NCBI GenBank assembly: GCA_036186865.1
Contig: AP025055.1
Coordinates: 1,876,959-1,940,958, forward strand
Direction: 5' to 3'
DNA from: Eustoma russellianum
Taxonomy: Eukaryota; Streptophyta; Magnoliopsida; Gentianales; Gentianaceae
DNA: 64,000 nucleotides
This document shows positions 1 to 11,840 of the stretch, in pieces. Both the position numbers and the translations under genes were made by a program. The number at the start of each line of letters is the position of its first letter. The first letter of the stretch is position 1. The notes beneath the pieces are model-generated. The model was not told where the DNA came from and made no database searches. It saw only the letters and a program-made list of their open reading frames with translations.

Positions 1-84
1 TGATGACCAGCCTCATTCATGACTACTGAGTTCGAACTATATGACATGGAATCATAAAATGAATCTTTGTGTTTTACTCATCAT

Positions 85-310
85 TATGGTTCTCACACAC
101 GGGTATGGGGTATGACGGGGTCGGATGTACGAAATCATACTTATATATTAGAAACACACGGAGATTATTTCCCGATAACCTATAATGATGTGTCAAGCTG
201 TGTCGATCAACTGCTACTTCACAATATAAGAAGCGCAGACAATTTAGTGAATTATTTTGCTTTATTCTATCATATTTCAAAGTCAAAAAAGTGTGTATTT
301 GACTGCATTG
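85..310 (+). repeat. S1 Au-like SINE copy
   Basis: Contains the family core (TCGGATGTACG, then an AGAAACACACGGAG segment) and the family 3' half ending in the CAATATAAGAAGCGCAG and AAAGTCAAAAAAGTG segments. The same arrangement recurs at least nine times in the window on both strands, which defines the family. No target duplication was resolved. An Au-like SINE assignment rests on the conserved core and is an inference. Confidence 0.6.
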
Positions 311-504
311 TATATATCATTATCCTTCGTGTTGTATATATCAGTATCAATAATTAGTTATTATGATGTGTAATAGTTATTCCGACATCATGTTTGATCA
401 GTTGATTTGTCTTTAGCATGATGACCAGTCTCATTTGGCTACTAATTCTAGATATACGATATGGTCATGGCACGCTGATTAAGTTGACATTTTACTCTCT
501 TAAG

Positions 505-612
505 GTTTGAAAAAAAAAAAAAGCTCTCGATGCACTTGGTTCCCGCATTTGTGCAGAGTCTGAGAAAGGGTCAGATTACTTCGCGATCTGATGTATACAG
601 TCTTACCGTGCA
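505..612 (-). repeat. S3 tRNA-derived SINE, 3' fragment
   Basis: The reverse complement reads the S3 tail: a TACATCAGATCGCGA segment followed by a GTGCA-type end. Only the 3' part is present, without the GTTCGAG B box. Confidence 0.5.
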
Positions 613-687
613 CTTTTTAATCTCTTAAGGTTTTATATTTCATTAAATGTACATAAGTCTAATATGTAATATGCTCCACCATATTTG

Positions 688-937
688 AGTGTCTTCTTTG
701 ACTTTGAAATATGATGGAATAAAGTAAAATGACTCACTAAATTGGTTGCGCTTCTTATATTATGAAATAGCAGTTGATCGACACAGTTTGACGCAATTTT
801 TATTATGGGTCATCGAGAAACAACCTTTGTGTGTTTCTAACATATAGGTATGGTTACGTATATCCGACTCTCCATACCCCGCCATAGACGAAAACCTCTA
901 AAGCAATAGGTTAATGTTGTTGTTGTCGTCGTTGTCC
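688..937 (-). repeat. S1 Au-like SINE copy
   Basis: Reverse-strand copy of S1. It runs from the ACAACAACA end near 935 through the ATATCCGACTCTCC region (reverse of the TCGGATGTACG core) to the TCTTTGACTTTGAAATATG tail. It is one of the longer copies. Confidence 0.6.
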
Positions 938-2289
938 CTAGCATGATGACAAGTCTCATGACTACTATGCTCTATGAACATGCCAGTTTGAGTTGAGGTT
1001 TTAAGTTTTCAAGTTCTTATATTTCATTGAACATAGATATGTATACTCAATAAAATTAAATAGGATATGTTGGCAACTAGACTATTATCTAACTAGAAGA
1101 GTTGTAACACTTCTAGAAACGTATGTGTTGATTCATAAGTAACAAATCAGATGAATATGATTTGGTACCATCTTAAGCCATTAAAATAGAAACAAACGAT
1201 AAAGAGACCTTCTTTCATGAACACAAGTGTAAAACTGTATGTTGATCCATAGAGCTCCACAAAAACATATTCAAATCCTTTTCCAAGCGAACACAAACTA
1301 TCTTTGGGGGATGAGCCACTTGAAAAACGGAATATAGAAAACAAACCTTACAGGTTTCATTCCAGCCATGTACTATGACTACCTTGTTATGTTTTCATTC
1401 ATCAAATAAGTTAGATTTTGAAGCCCAACTTTTCTACCAAGCATTTTCGGAAAATATCCCGCTTCCCATTACTCAATAGGGCAATTTTCCGCACATAATT
1501 ATGGAAGTCACTAAAAGGTGACTAAAACACTAGAAACAGTGAGGGTGGAAATAAGCTTGCTTCTTCACCTTATCTCAGACCCTGTAACGTTAGCGCTTCA
1601 CCTTTTTTCTACTCCATTCCATTCTATTATGGGATAGGCGGCTAATAATAATTTAATAAGCGAAATAGTCATGGCCTAGCCAATTGGCTCGGACACCAAA
1701 CCGCGTTAACAAATAAGGATTAGACATGTAAATGAAAAACGTAGGTCATTGTGGAGGTTGTGCTTAAGGCATGAGGCTTATCTCTTTCACACACATATAT
1801 ACACACACTTAATGGTTAACAATAATAAGTACTGCTTTTAGAGGTTTCCTTGGTGTAAAAAGCTTTTCAAATTAGGCATCAAAAGAATAAATTTGATATT
1901 AAACAATGTATTAGTATTATAGAAAATGACACGAGTGGATGAAGGATGCCTTTAACTTATCTGGCTTTTTTGTTTTATCAATTTGCTTATTTCTTTTTGT
2001 CTGCTTTTATTTCTTTCGCTTTCCCCCACTTTCTGTGCTAATTCGCTTTCATCTTTCATTCAACGATTTGAGTATAGTTGACTTTGCATGAGTTCGTTGC
2101 TCAATAAAATGTGGTTGACGATATTTGGACGTGTTAAGATACGGAAATTACTATTTTTAGGTCTGCCTGAAATGACATAAATATGATATAAAATTTATAT
2201 ACTAATTTAGTAAGACTTTTTATTTATAGATAAAACACACGTGTAATTGCGTCGGAATTCGGTAAGCTTTTTCTTTTTTAAGCAAAAGG
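938..2289. other. Intergenic, no gene recognised
   Basis: AT-rich sequence with many stops in all frames. The only open stretch (65 codons near 1147-1344, minus) has no recognisable domain. I see no RNA gene or defined element here. Confidence 0.5.
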
Positions 2290-2515
2290 TCATACTTTGA
2301 CTCTGAAGGCTCCCACCGTTTCATCCCCAAAAAGCATTGTGGAGGATGCAAATCAGGAGCTGTGCGGCCTCCTAGTTTGGGTGAGGACTTACGCAGTGAC
2401 CCATATAAGGTGTCCTCCTGCCAGTGGAACACTCATACTGTGCATGTCCTGGAATCGAACTCTTGATCTATTGGAGCAAATCTCAATCCGAATACCAAGT
2501 GAGCTATGATAGGAT
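2290..2515 (-). repeat. tRNA-derived SINE-like repeat (S4)
   Basis: On the minus strand the 5' end reads like a tRNA: TAGCTCACTTGGTA resembles an A box and GAGTTCGATTCC a B box, about 35 nt apart. The downstream body contains GACACCTTATATGGGTCACT. A related body occurs near 42905-43035 on the plus strand, so it is dispersed. It is a SINE relic and not a functional tRNA, because no cloverleaf can be closed. Confidence 0.5.
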
Positions 2516-2897
2516 CAATCTTTTTCTTTTTTACTATCATAGTGAATACAACTTTGACGATAACAAAATAGCAAAACACCAAATATGTTCAAAACATTGA
2601 GAAATATGTTGATCTTGCCATGCTCCCCCCTTGAATTACATTTCAATACAACCATATATCATTTTTACACGGTGAAAAAGGGAAAAAAAAAAAGAAGAAA
2701 AAAAAAGTTGCAACTGCAAAATGTGTTTTCTTAATACATATACATGCTCTCATATACATGCTCTCTTTTGAAGCTCGCGTGTGAATTTTATCAAGTAAAG
2801 CCAATGATTAAAAGCATCGGGAGCACGAAGCCCTCAAACTATTATTATGCGTAGCAAGAATGCTAGAGTAAGCTAGCCTCCTTAGATGTAACATATC

Positions 2898-5341
2898 TTA
2901 ACTTTGACTTATCTCGTCCAGATCATCCAGTGAAAGAAAAACTTCATCCAAGCATGAAAGCTCTGTTCCATCGTCTTCCTCACCATTGGATTCATAAACT
3001 CTACATACAACCCATTTACTATGATCCTGCATGCGCCCCAAAAAAAAATTTGAATGAAAAACACAACATAGGAAAGACGAAATTAGGTAAAATATTTATT
3101 AGGCATGATAGAAGGAATAATATTTTGCACTATAATGTGCAACAACAACAACAACATTATCCTCATTGACTTAAAAGTTCCTATCTATAGCAGGGTATGG
3201 TGTATAGAAGGTCGGATGTACGCAATCATACACATGTGTTACAAATACACAGAGGTTGTCCCCAGGACATAGCCCAACTGGTTGCGGGCAGGGGTTCTCG
3301 AAAGGGAGGTTAGGGGTTTCATTCTTGCCAAAGACAAGAAAGCCCCTTCCGAGCAAGTGCATAGTATGAGAGCTTCTTGGCCTGTAGGCTTACCTGCAGT
3401 GCTGGGGGCTCCTTATGCAGACTACTGTGTAAATGACCAAGCTCATGTTTACCTCCCTACACTATCTTTGGGACTGGGTGTGTCAGGGACCCTTACTGGT
3501 TGGGGTTCAACATTTTTTGGAAACACACAGAGGTTGTTTCCTGATGACCTATAATGAAAATTACGCCAAGATATGTCGATCAACTGCTACTTCACAATAT
3601 AAGAAATGCAGCTAATTTAGTAAGTCATTTTGTTTTATTCCGTTATATTCTAAAGAAAAGAAAGAGTGTGTCCTTGACTGGAAATGGAAACTTAGCACTA
3701 TAATGTGGTATGTTGTAAAACCACGTCAACCTATGCAGTCCTGGTTTATTTGTTTATATATTTTGGAGTGAGACTAAAAGGCAGTTTAATTAATTATGCA
3801 TGTAATAGAAGAAATTTGATCACGTAACATGGGCAAGAGATGTGAATTTAGTGATTATACAATCACAATACTACAGTGAAAATTATGAAAATATTATATC
3901 ATACTAGATGACTATATATTATACATTAACACCTTACATGGTAATGAGTTTCTTGGCATGCAAGAGAGGTGTTGCATGTATAGCTTCATGAGAAATTCTT
4001 ACACACTTCATCGGACAGATAAAACTTTCCCACTTATGATGCAATATTTAATTCTTTATTTTTTCCCTGTCACAAGTATGATTTAATATTGAGTAACAAA
4101 AACTCCATGTATTAGATGTCCCATTAACCAAAAACCAAAAAAAAATAATAATAATGAGAACGAATTGAATTGAATTTTCAACTACCAAAAAGAAAGAAAT
4201 GGAAGGAGTGGAACTGGATCACTTATATTCAGACTGTCCCACATTTAGATGGATTTGGGAGTTTCTTTAGGTCAGCTAACCAGAGTTCGAGCATTAGAAC
4301 AACTTACAAAAATACTCATTTCTGATATTAAGGTTACGGGTTCGAGCTGCTTAAACTGCCTATTGTACAAAAGTATAAAGTAAGGCTGCATACATCAGAT
4401 CGCGAAGCAATTCGGTCTATCTACTCTAAACAAATGCGGGATCCTAGTGCATCGGGAACGTCGTTTTTATATCGGCTAACGGAATGATATTTTTAAGTTC
4501 GAATGTTTTTGTTGTGTTTGTTTTATTCGTTATATTGCACGATTTTCCAAGTAGTTTTATGTATATAGAGAAAAGAATATAAAATAATAATTAAAAGGGA
4601 TAAAAAAAAGAAGGTAGGGAAAAAAACATACAAACCAAAAATAATTTTCGATTCAGCTTGCCACGTATATTGAAGAAATACTGAACTTACTTTTTTTGAA
4701 TGCCTTTTCTTGGATAATTTGCTGGTGGAACCACTCTCTGATGAAAGCCTAAATTCTTGCATAACCCAATTCGTTTCAACCCCCTCCGGCGGTTCTCCCA
4801 GGCAAAACACGTAAAACTTCTTCATGCCAACAATTCCACCACCGGCTGCCGTCGAGAATATCGGCTCCTCCGCTCCCTGTGGCTTCCAGTATCCGTTTCC
4901 GGTGATCCGACTTTGTGTCCTCCGGCTGTAAAAGTACCATTTGTTCCCTTCAGCCATAGCTTTACCTGCTTCATTGTATCACTTTAGCTTCACTAAAAAT
5001 TACTAGAATAACAGCTATCTAAAACATTATCTTAATTTAGTAAAACTAAATAAACACGAGTGTTAACATATTGTTTTTATAAAATGAAATTTGTAACACT
5101 AACTAATACTCCGGGTATGTACCCTCAAACAAAAATTAAATAAAACAGGTGATGTGGTAATACCGTTCAAGTCCCAAGGATCATACGGATAAATATCAAG
5201 ATCCGGGATGACGTCAGGATGATAGGGGAAGAGGGAGGCTTTCCGGTGGAGGAAGTGGACGACGAGCTCTTCGTCGGTCGGATAGAAGCGGAATCCGGGA
5301 GGTATCTTTACTTCTCCGCCATCTCTATTTCGGCTTTCCAT
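2898..5341 (-). CDS. NAC104: NAC transcription factor, XND1/NAC104 type
   Basis: Three exons: 5341-5164, 4965-4691 and 3026-2898. They join in frame to 193 codons plus TAA. Donors are GTATTA and GTAAGT; both acceptors end in AG. The NAC domain runs in order: subdomain A (PPGFRFYPTDEELVVHFL, about residues 14-31), B (VIPDLDIYPYDPWDL), C (KWYFYSRRTQ...NGYW), D (VGMKKFYVF...TNWVMQEFRL) and E at the start of exon 3 (DHSKWVVCRVYE). The acidic tail (GTELSCLDEVFLSLDDLDE) is the signature of the XND1 subgroup, whose Arabidopsis member is of similar size. Family knowledge: XND1 acts in the nucleus as a repressor of xylem vessel secondary-wall formation and cell death. The ATG at 5341 is chosen because no upstream in-frame ATG exists. 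Intron 2 (1,664 bp) holds SINEs and separates the last exon from the rest, so gene finders could truncate the gene. All domain parts look intact. Confidence 0.93.
3140..3675 (+). repeat. S1 SINE split by a nested SINE, in NAC intron 2
   Basis: An S1 copy antisense to the NAC gene. Its core (TCGGATGTACGCAATCATAC, near 3214) is separated from its second half (GATGACCTATAATG onward, near 3543) by a 265-bp insert flanked by a 13-bp duplication. The 3' half continues to the AAGAAAAGAAAGAGTGTG tail near 3670. Confidence 0.65.
3260..3524 (+). mobile_element. tRNA-derived SINE nested in an S1 SINE
   Basis: Flanked by the target duplication ACACAGAGGTTGT at 3247-3259 and 3525-3537. The 5' end has an A-box-like TAGCCCAACTGGTTG followed by a degenerate B box (GGGGTTTCATTC). 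No copy of the same body was seen elsewhere in the window. The nesting order shows it is younger than the host S1 element. Confidence 0.65.
4275..4475 (+). repeat. S3 tRNA-derived SINE in NAC intron 2
   Basis: Contains the S3 landmarks: a GGGTTCGAGC B box near 4339, ATACATCAGATCGCGAAGCAA near 4390 and the GTGCATCGGGAACG end near 4447. It is antisense to the NAC transcript. Confidence 0.6.
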
Positions 5342-5799
5342 CAATCAAATTTATATATGTATGTACGTGTATATATATATATATGTGAGACTATATGATA
5401 TATAATGTGATGTGTTGGATTATGTCAATGAAAGAGGGGGTACTTGTAGGAATTTGAAACATAGAGATATGGTGGGACATTATAGGAAGGCGATAGAAGA
5501 AAAATGTATGAAAATGATAACGTGAGAAATAAGGCGTCTTGTGAAATGTTGATTACCACCAGACACTTGAAATATGGGTTTTGATATTTTATAAAGTTCT
5601 GAAGCAAGTGGACATGCTGCCGGTTGTCATGAATTGCATTTTAACATGGCGGCGGCGGTAAAACAACAACCATCATATATCCTAACGACACCAACAGTTG
5701 TCGCTAAGACGTCGGCCGTTAAACAAATATAGTATTTCCTAGCATCTTATCAATTAATAACATATATATAAATTAGAATAGAATAAACATTACCATATT
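5342..5799 (-). promoter_or_regulatory. Upstream region of the NAC104-like gene
   Basis: The 458 bp between the NAC start codon and the next SINE. It contains a TA-dinucleotide tract close to the start (about 5370-5385), which could hold a TATA element or simply be a microsatellite. No other motif stands out by eye. The SINE at 5800 fixes the outer limit of unique upstream sequence. Confidence 0.3.
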
Positions 5800-6015
5800 G
5801 TCTTAGAGACTCACGGCTATAGCGGTATGGAGGCATCGGATGTATGCAACCACATCCATGTGTTAGAAACACATAGAGGTTGTTTTCCGACGACCCATAT
5901 TATGAAAATTGCGTCAAGCTGTGCCGATCAACTGCGACTTCACAAGAAGCGCAACCAATTTAATGTGTCATTTTGCTTTATTCTATCATATTCCAAAGTC
6001 AAGGAAAAGGGTATC
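5800..6015 (+). repeat. S1 SINE upstream of the NAC gene
   Basis: S1 core (GGCATCGGATGTATGCAACC), AGAAACACATAGAGG segment, CTTCACAAGAAGCGCAACC and the CCAAAGTCAAGG tail are all present in order. It lies about 0.46 kb upstream of the NAC start in the opposite orientation. Confidence 0.6.
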
Positions 6016-6499
6016 TGTTAATTTAAATACACTATTTTGTCGGGCAGCATATCGATATTTCTTATTTGTATACATTTTATTGTTTAATTAAGTTATTTCT
6101 AACTCTTTCGAGTGTTATAGAGTAATTAATAGACATCTTCATATTTGTTTTTTATCTAAAAAGATAAGGAAAATACAAAAATAATTCTTTTGTTACAAAC
6201 ACAACTAACGTGATCATATGTCATGCTCCATCTCCAAAGAAAAGGTACTCATTAGAATCAGCACTTGCCACGGTCGAAACCCATAGAAACTCGAAGAATG
6301 AACATCCTAAAGATATTGAAGACACAATAAGTGAGTCTGGCTTAATTATCTATTTAATTGACCGCCTTGATCTTGACTAATTATCTACTTAATTAACAAT
6401 ATTTTGAGCGTACATCAATTAACATCAAAATTGTTGAACCGAACATATTGAAACTTATGTCTACCTCATTTACTATTGGTGAGATTATGAATGAAACCG
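6016..6499. other. Intergenic, no gene recognised
   Basis: AT-rich sequence with no open frame and no match to the repeat families defined in this window. Confidence 0.4.
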
Positions 6500-6825
6500 T
6501 TTTCGATTGATTTTGTTCGCATACAATGAGTCATGTATATAGTGCTGCACAAACACTAACTATGATAATAAATAGATACTATACAAACACTAACTATGAT
6601 AATAAATAGATACAGGAAACAGAGACAATGATTTATTGATTTGGTTGTACTAATCAAATCCTTTGATTGCATCTACAACTTCTATCACTCTCCCGCAAGT
6701 TGAACACTGGGGTCCCTAATACCCAACTTAGACAATGTTGACTCAAATATCCATCTACTAACTGCTTTCGTAAGGATATATGTCAACTGATTTTTAGAGC
6801 GTACAAACGGAAGCTCAACAAAGAC

Positions 6826-7265
6826 TTATGTAATCTTCTCTTTTATAAAGTATCGGTCTATCTCCAAATGTTTCTTCCTGTCATGATGAACAGGATTTCT
6901 AGATATACTTATGGCTATCTTGTTGTCGCATATCGACTGAGTTGGAACTATGAGTCGGAAACCCATCTCACTTATCAAATTTTTTATCCACAGAATCTCT
7001 ATAATCTCTTTTGCGATGCCTTTGAATTCTGCCTCAGCGCTAGATAGAGCTACCACCTTCTATGTTTTACTTCTCTATTTTACCAAGTTCTCAACTACCA
7101 AGGCAAAATACCCACAAGTGGATCTTCGATCATTTTGGGTTTCCTACACGGTCACTGTCAAACCTCAACATCCAGATGTCTACTGTTCCTGAATAGGATG
7201 CCTCTGCCTGGTGTGTCTTTCATGTACCGTAATATCCTCATGGTCACTAAGAAGAGACAAGGGTT
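6826..7265 (-). pseudogene. copia RT end / RNase H fragment
   Basis: Reading the minus strand, the frame contains ILRYMKDTPGRGILF-like sequence, then VVALSSAEAEF and NPVHHDRKKHLEIDRYFIKE, which are hallmark copia RNase H motifs. Internal stop codons and a frame change between the two parts show that it is dead. Confidence 0.7.
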
Positions 7266-7519
7266 GGTCCCCGTACATCGGAATGCGCTAAGAAGAAAAC
7301 AGATTGACTCGTGTATATTTAGTCAGAATGTAGTTCTATGACTTTTAGCACGAATGTATGTGTCACATGTCACGTAGGTGGAATTATTCATAAAAAGACT
7401 TGAAAATAAAAGTTTGAGGTACTAAAAGAATGGATGATCCTAATGTATGTAGAGGCTCACCATTTTGTGAGCAAGCGTGGCATTACCATAATGTATCACC
7501 TCATTAGAGGCCTCCGCGT

Positions 7520-7720
7520 TCAGTACCACGTCCAAAAATCTCCTTCGTAAGAATTCCCCACGAGGAGAAAATTGGGATATATCAGCACTACACAATTAAG
7601 TTTTTTTGTCAATTGGCTAATGGATAGTAACTTTGATGACAATGCTGGAACATAAAGACAATTATTTAACTTCGTCCATGGAGAAAAAATAATAGGACCC
7701 TCTCCTTGAACGTCTACCAA
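7520..7720 (-). pseudogene. copia gag-pre-integrase fragment
   Basis: An open stretch of 66 codons reads GEGPIIFSP, then NCLYVPALSSKLLSISQLTK, matching the stretch just before the copia integrase zinc finger. No integrase core follows at lower coordinates. Confidence 0.7.
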
Positions 7721-8535
7721 CTCTTCACTAGCTGTTTTGATATAGGTTTTGGTGGGAGTAGATTAATGCAGGAAGTCTTCAGGGTCATGAGTCAATGAGT
7801 TATTGTGTCTGTATCTCCACAATCAAAAATCCATTCATCAGATTTAATTAGGCTTGTAGGGAACGTAAAGCAGGTTCGATGGACTTTCGGCAAATATTTT
7901 TACTTTTTACTGACTCTTGAGGTAAATGTGCTGAATTGTTTTTACTGACTTCTGAGGCAAATTGTTTTTTTATTGATTTTGTTCGTATACAATAATAACT
8001 ATATAATGCTATACAAACACTAACTATGACAATAAATAAATACAAGAAATAAGTAACATGATTTGATTGATTTGATACTATTAATCAAATCTTCTGATTG
8101 CACCTATAACTTCTATCCACTATCGTTCTTTTTAATCGATTAATGAACTTTCTTCATCTCATAAATATTATCATAGTTTCTATTTTGGTTTGTGCCAAAA
8201 CATGTCAATCTTCTTAAAATAAGAAACGTTAGTAGTAAAAATTTCTATAATACTTTTTCATTTAGCTTGTACATGAATTCTTTAATATACACCGATTAAT
8301 CAACTAAGGAGAAAATGTTAATAATTATCAAAATTGTTTGACTTCTATTTAGCCTGTACATGAATTATTTAATTTACATCAATTAGTCAACTAAGAGAAA
8401 AATATTTGTAATTACCAAAATTGTTCGACTTTTTTTAATTATTTTCATATCAAACTATGAAAATATTTTTAGATCAGATGGAGAATAGATTATTCACACA
8501 CTGACGAGAGAGACACCTACATATTTTAGTAAATA

Positions 8536-8710
8536 TCATCATCATCCGGATCCAGTATATCTCAATGACAGCAAAAACTATCGTTAGGGTCTGGGAAGGG
8601 TAAGTGATAGACAGACAATACCTCTATCCCAATTGATAGAAAGTCTGATTCCAATAAGACCCCGGCTCTATATGAGATCTATAAATACCAAAATTCAAGA
8701 CCGCTCATTG
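8536..8710 (+). repeat. S2 Au-like SINE copy
   Basis: Landmarks in order: CCAGTATATCTCAATGACAG, GTTAGGGTCTGGGAAGGG, ACAATACCTCTATCCC and GACCCCGGCTCTATATG. The same string of motifs recurs at 9128, 12240, 61545 (minus) and 62575. Confidence 0.6.
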
Positions 8711-9127
8711 TCCTAAACTGCTGTCCTAATCCCCAGTCAATTTCGCAAGCATCTATAGATTTTTTCCTACATAATTTATAATATTAAAATATTTGTCACA
8801 ATATGCTAGAAATAAAAATGACAGCACAATATACAAGAGACATGAAAAACACTATAATACATGACAAAAATAAGCCACCCTAAAGTGTATTAGAATACAC
8901 GGAAAGACATCCAACCTAAGAGGTCGATGTGCTCCTAATTTGCATCATCCAAAATATTTTTTAAAGTTGAGGCGATGGAAACCCTCAGGGTTAGGGTATG
9001 GCATTTTACTCCAAGAATACACGGAAAAAGTAATTTGATGAGAAAGTCAGACCACTGTATGGTAGATCCAATAAATTTTTGACCTCAAACTATTTGATCT
9101 AGGCTTTATGGGCGCCATCATAGATCA

Positions 9128-9345
9128 TCATCATCCATACCCAGTATATTCCAACGACAGCAAAAGCTATCGTTAGGGTCTGGGGATGGTAAATGGTAGG
9201 CAGACAATACCCCTATCCTTTGATGGTAGGCAGACAATACCCCTATCCCAAAGGATAGAGAGTCTGCTTCCAGTGAGATTCTCGGCTCTATATGTACCTG
9301 CATAAATGATATAATAATAGAGATATGATGTGCTAGTGTGGTATT
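9128..9345 (+). repeat. S2 Au-like SINE with short internal duplication
   Basis: Same landmarks as the copy at 8536. The segment GGTAGGCAGACAATACCCCT occurs twice in tandem (about 9197 and 9226), a local duplication inside the element. The 3' end has the CATAAATGATATAATAATAG tail. Confidence 0.6.
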
Positions 9346-9649
9346 GAGGGAATTAAGAAAATACAAAGAAGAGGATTTCAATAAATGAAAAGAAAATTCA
9401 CTCTTCGTGCTTTTGCCATGTCAAAACTAAAACAAATTTTTCAGTCGCATTAAGAATAAAAATAGAAAAGAGTAAAGATTTTTTTAAAAAAAAAAAGGAG
9501 AAAAAAGCAATGTGATCATGTGACTTCATGCTTATATCATCAACGTCATGACATCAAGGTGTCTTGGATGCAAGAGTCATTGCTTAATTTTGGGGCAAGT
9601 TTTGCCTAAGCCGACTTATTTATTGAAGTAAAGTAAATGACATTTTCGG

Positions 9650-9740
9650 TATATTATGTTTCTATGTTTGTACATAGTCTAAAAAGAGGTTAGATTGCTT
9701 CGTGATCTGATGTATGCAGTCTAACAATACATTGTCTCGT
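9650..9740 (-). repeat. S3 SINE, 3' fragment
   Basis: The reverse complement gives the S3 segment with ACTGCATACATCAGATCACG. Only the distal part is present. Confidence 0.4.
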
Positions 9741-10003
9741 GTTGTAAATGTCGTACTTTATCTCCGTATCTTTAAAAAAACATGATGAAAGTGCTCTAAG
9801 ACATAGCTTAGTTAGTATTATGATAGTAAATTGTTATAAAGCAGTATAAATATCTTCTAAATGTGCTAAATTAATAGATAAAATAAATAGGTTTCACCGA
9901 ATAATGACAAATTTATCCTTATAAACACTTTACATAGCACATATCCATATATGCATATTATACATATGTTATACTTAAATTAATTGATGAACTTCCTTTA
10001 TGG

Positions 10004-10131
10004 CGAATGAGATTTCCTGACCCTCCATGTGGGACGGTCACAAAAGACCGCGCGCCACGTGGCAGTCCAGATGGTGGTAAAGTCGAGCGGTCACAAAGGA
10101 TGAGAGAAAAGGGGGTCAGCAGATCCGGACC
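10004..10131. mobile_element. Foldback MITE, 9-bp target duplication (F1)
   Basis: Flanked by perfect 9-bp direct repeats CCTTTATGG (9995-10003 and 10132-10140), the target-duplication length of Mutator-like elements. The ends are inverted repeats (ATGAGATTTCCTGACCC against the reverse of GGGTCAGCAGATCC). It contains a GCCACGTGGC palindrome, which is a G-box. It belongs to the family also seen near 20771, 25188, 45115 and 45815. Confidence 0.75.
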
Positions 10132-10289
10132 CCTTTATGGTGGTGTCAAATATTTGGTGCATACAGCTTTCTACTACCAAAAAATAATCAGCATAATATA
10201 TCACAACGCGTAGCTGTTTATTTTCACAGTAACAAAAACTGGTTATAAGTTATATTTATAATTACAAATTATGCCTATAATTATGGTTC

Positions 10290-10548
10290 CAATTAGGTCC
10301 GTTCAACGAACCGAACAGTTTGTGTTTGGTTCGTATTCGTTTGGTAATTGTTTGTAAAGGAGCCAAATTCGAACAGCTGTTTGGGCTCGTTTACTAAAAC
10401 GATCTGAACTATTCACGAACTATTCGGTTCGTTTAAACAGTTGTAGTGTTATCGAGCCGAACTCGAACCAACTTTAAAGTTTATTTAACTAAACGAATCC
10501 AAAAACTTAGTATTCGATTTGGCTCGGTTCATTAACATTCCTAATACC
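10290..10548. mobile_element. hAT-type MITE (H family)
   Basis: Begins TAGGTCCGTTCAACGAACCG and ends in CGGTTCATTAACATTCCTA. The interior is dense in GAACCGAAC / GTTCGGTTCG dyads. The ends match the copies at 11110 and 15484, where 8-bp target duplications are visible. None was found here. Confidence 0.6.
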
Positions 10549-10857
10549 GGTAAAAGTGCAAAGTTGATGATAGATACATACTTCGTATAACTTCTTGTTT
10601 GAACGCAATTAGCACACCGAGATCAACAGTTGGTTCTAATGATGATTGTATAATAAAGTAATTACATATTATGATCCCGTTTCACACCTAAAATACATCA
10701 TGATTAACTTTCTTTAGTTCTAACTAATCAAAGTGAAGAGGAATGTGATATACATTTTATTAATACATGTCACAATCAACAACAGCAAAATTCCCATAAT
10801 TACCACAATAGATTTAAAATTTGAATGCTGTCATCCAGGACTGTCTTTGCTGTTTTA

Positions 10858-11074
10858 GGTATGTTAACGAACCGAGCCGAACTGAATACTAAATTTTCAA
10901 ATTCGGATTCGTTTGGTTAAATAAACTTTAAAATTGGTTCGAGTTCAGCTCATTTTAGTAAACGATAGTTTTTCGAATTCAGCTCGTTTACCGATCATTA
11001 ACGAACGAATATGAACCGAACACAAAACAAACTCGAACAATTCGTGATCTGTTCGGTTCGTTGAACAGCCTACT
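10858..11074. mobile_element. hAT-type MITE (H family)
   Basis: Terminal inverted repeats AGGTATGTTAACGAACCG and CGGTTCGTTGAACAGCCT. Probable 8-bp flanking duplication GCTGTTTT against ACTGTTTT (7 of 8). Confidence 0.65.
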
Positions 11075-11109
11075 GTTTTATCTCATTAATTTGCTTGATT
11101 GGTTTTCAG

Positions 11110-11401
11110 TAGGGCTGTAAATGAACCAAGCCGTTCGGTTGTCCGGCTTGAGCTCGAGCTCGGCTCGGATAAAAGGTTAATGAACAGAGCTTGAACACAT
11201 TTTTTTGTTCGAATTCGGTAAGTGACACCGTTCGTTAAAGGTGTTCGGCTCGTTAATGTTGTTCGTGAGTTAAACGAGCCAAGCTTGAACAATTAAATAT
11301 GTTCGTTTAAATAAACGAACAAGCTCGGCTCGTTCGTTAAGTTAAATGAACCGAACTTGAACAACGCAATGCTCGGCTCGTTCGGCTCGTTTATAGTCCT
11401 A
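11110..11401. mobile_element. hAT-type MITE with perfect 8-bp target duplication
   Basis: A 292-bp element with ends TAGGGCTGTAAATGAACC and GGCTCGTTTATAGTCCTA. It is flanked by the perfect duplication GTTTTCAG at 11102-11109 and 11402-11409. The 8-bp duplication and TAGGG ends are diagnostic of hAT-superfamily non-autonomous elements. Confidence 0.85.
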
Positions 11402-11589
11402 GTTTTCAGTGTAATATCCCATCTCACAAATAATACATAGTGTATAAATATGGAAATATAGTTCTGACGTAAACGTATGTTAACCATCTTCAGGTACAAC
11501 AAGAACGAAGCCTAAACGAATTGACATTAATGTTGGCATGCCTATAGTAATGGCACCAGAACCATAACTGAGACGTTACAATAATGATG

Positions 11590-11840
11590 TCAATGACAGA
11601 CTCTTCCTTGACTTTGGAATACGATAGAATAAAGCAAAATGACTCATTAAATTGACTGCGCTTCTTATATTGTGAAGTACAAGTTGATCGACATATAACT
11701 TGATGCATCATTATGGATCATTGGGAATCAACTCCTGTGTATTTCTAACACATAAGTATGGTTGCATACATCCGACTTTCCTATACCTCGTCATAGACGA
11801 GACCCTTCAAAGCAATAGGGTAATGTTGATGTTGTATATA
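11590..11840 (-). repeat. S1 Au-like SINE copy
   Basis: Reverse copy with the ACATCCGACTTTCC core, CTTCTTATATTGTGAAG segment and TCTTCCTTGACTTTGG tail. Confidence 0.6.

Larger units (their letters stand above)
6500..8125 (-). mobile_element. Degenerate Ty1/copia remnant
   Basis: Two direct repeats of about 150-190 bp flank the remnant (about 6505-6690 and 7965-8120). Both contain ACAAACACTAACTATGA followed by AATAAATA, then an ATCAAAT...TTGATTGCA..TAACTTCTAT stretch, and are probably LTR fragments. Between them the minus strand has pieces of copia pol in order: pre-integrase (7720-7520) then the end of RT and RNase H (about 7265-6826). The integrase core and most of RT are missing, so a large internal deletion has occurred. 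The left repeat also contains a 34-bp internal tandem duplication. Confidence 0.65.

Noticed and set aside
4523..4690. Read-through end of NAC exon 2 (WKIVQYNE) as subdomain E
   Set aside because: No acceptor precedes it, it follows a clear GTAAGT donor, and a much better subdomain E with the acidic tail exists at 3026-2898.
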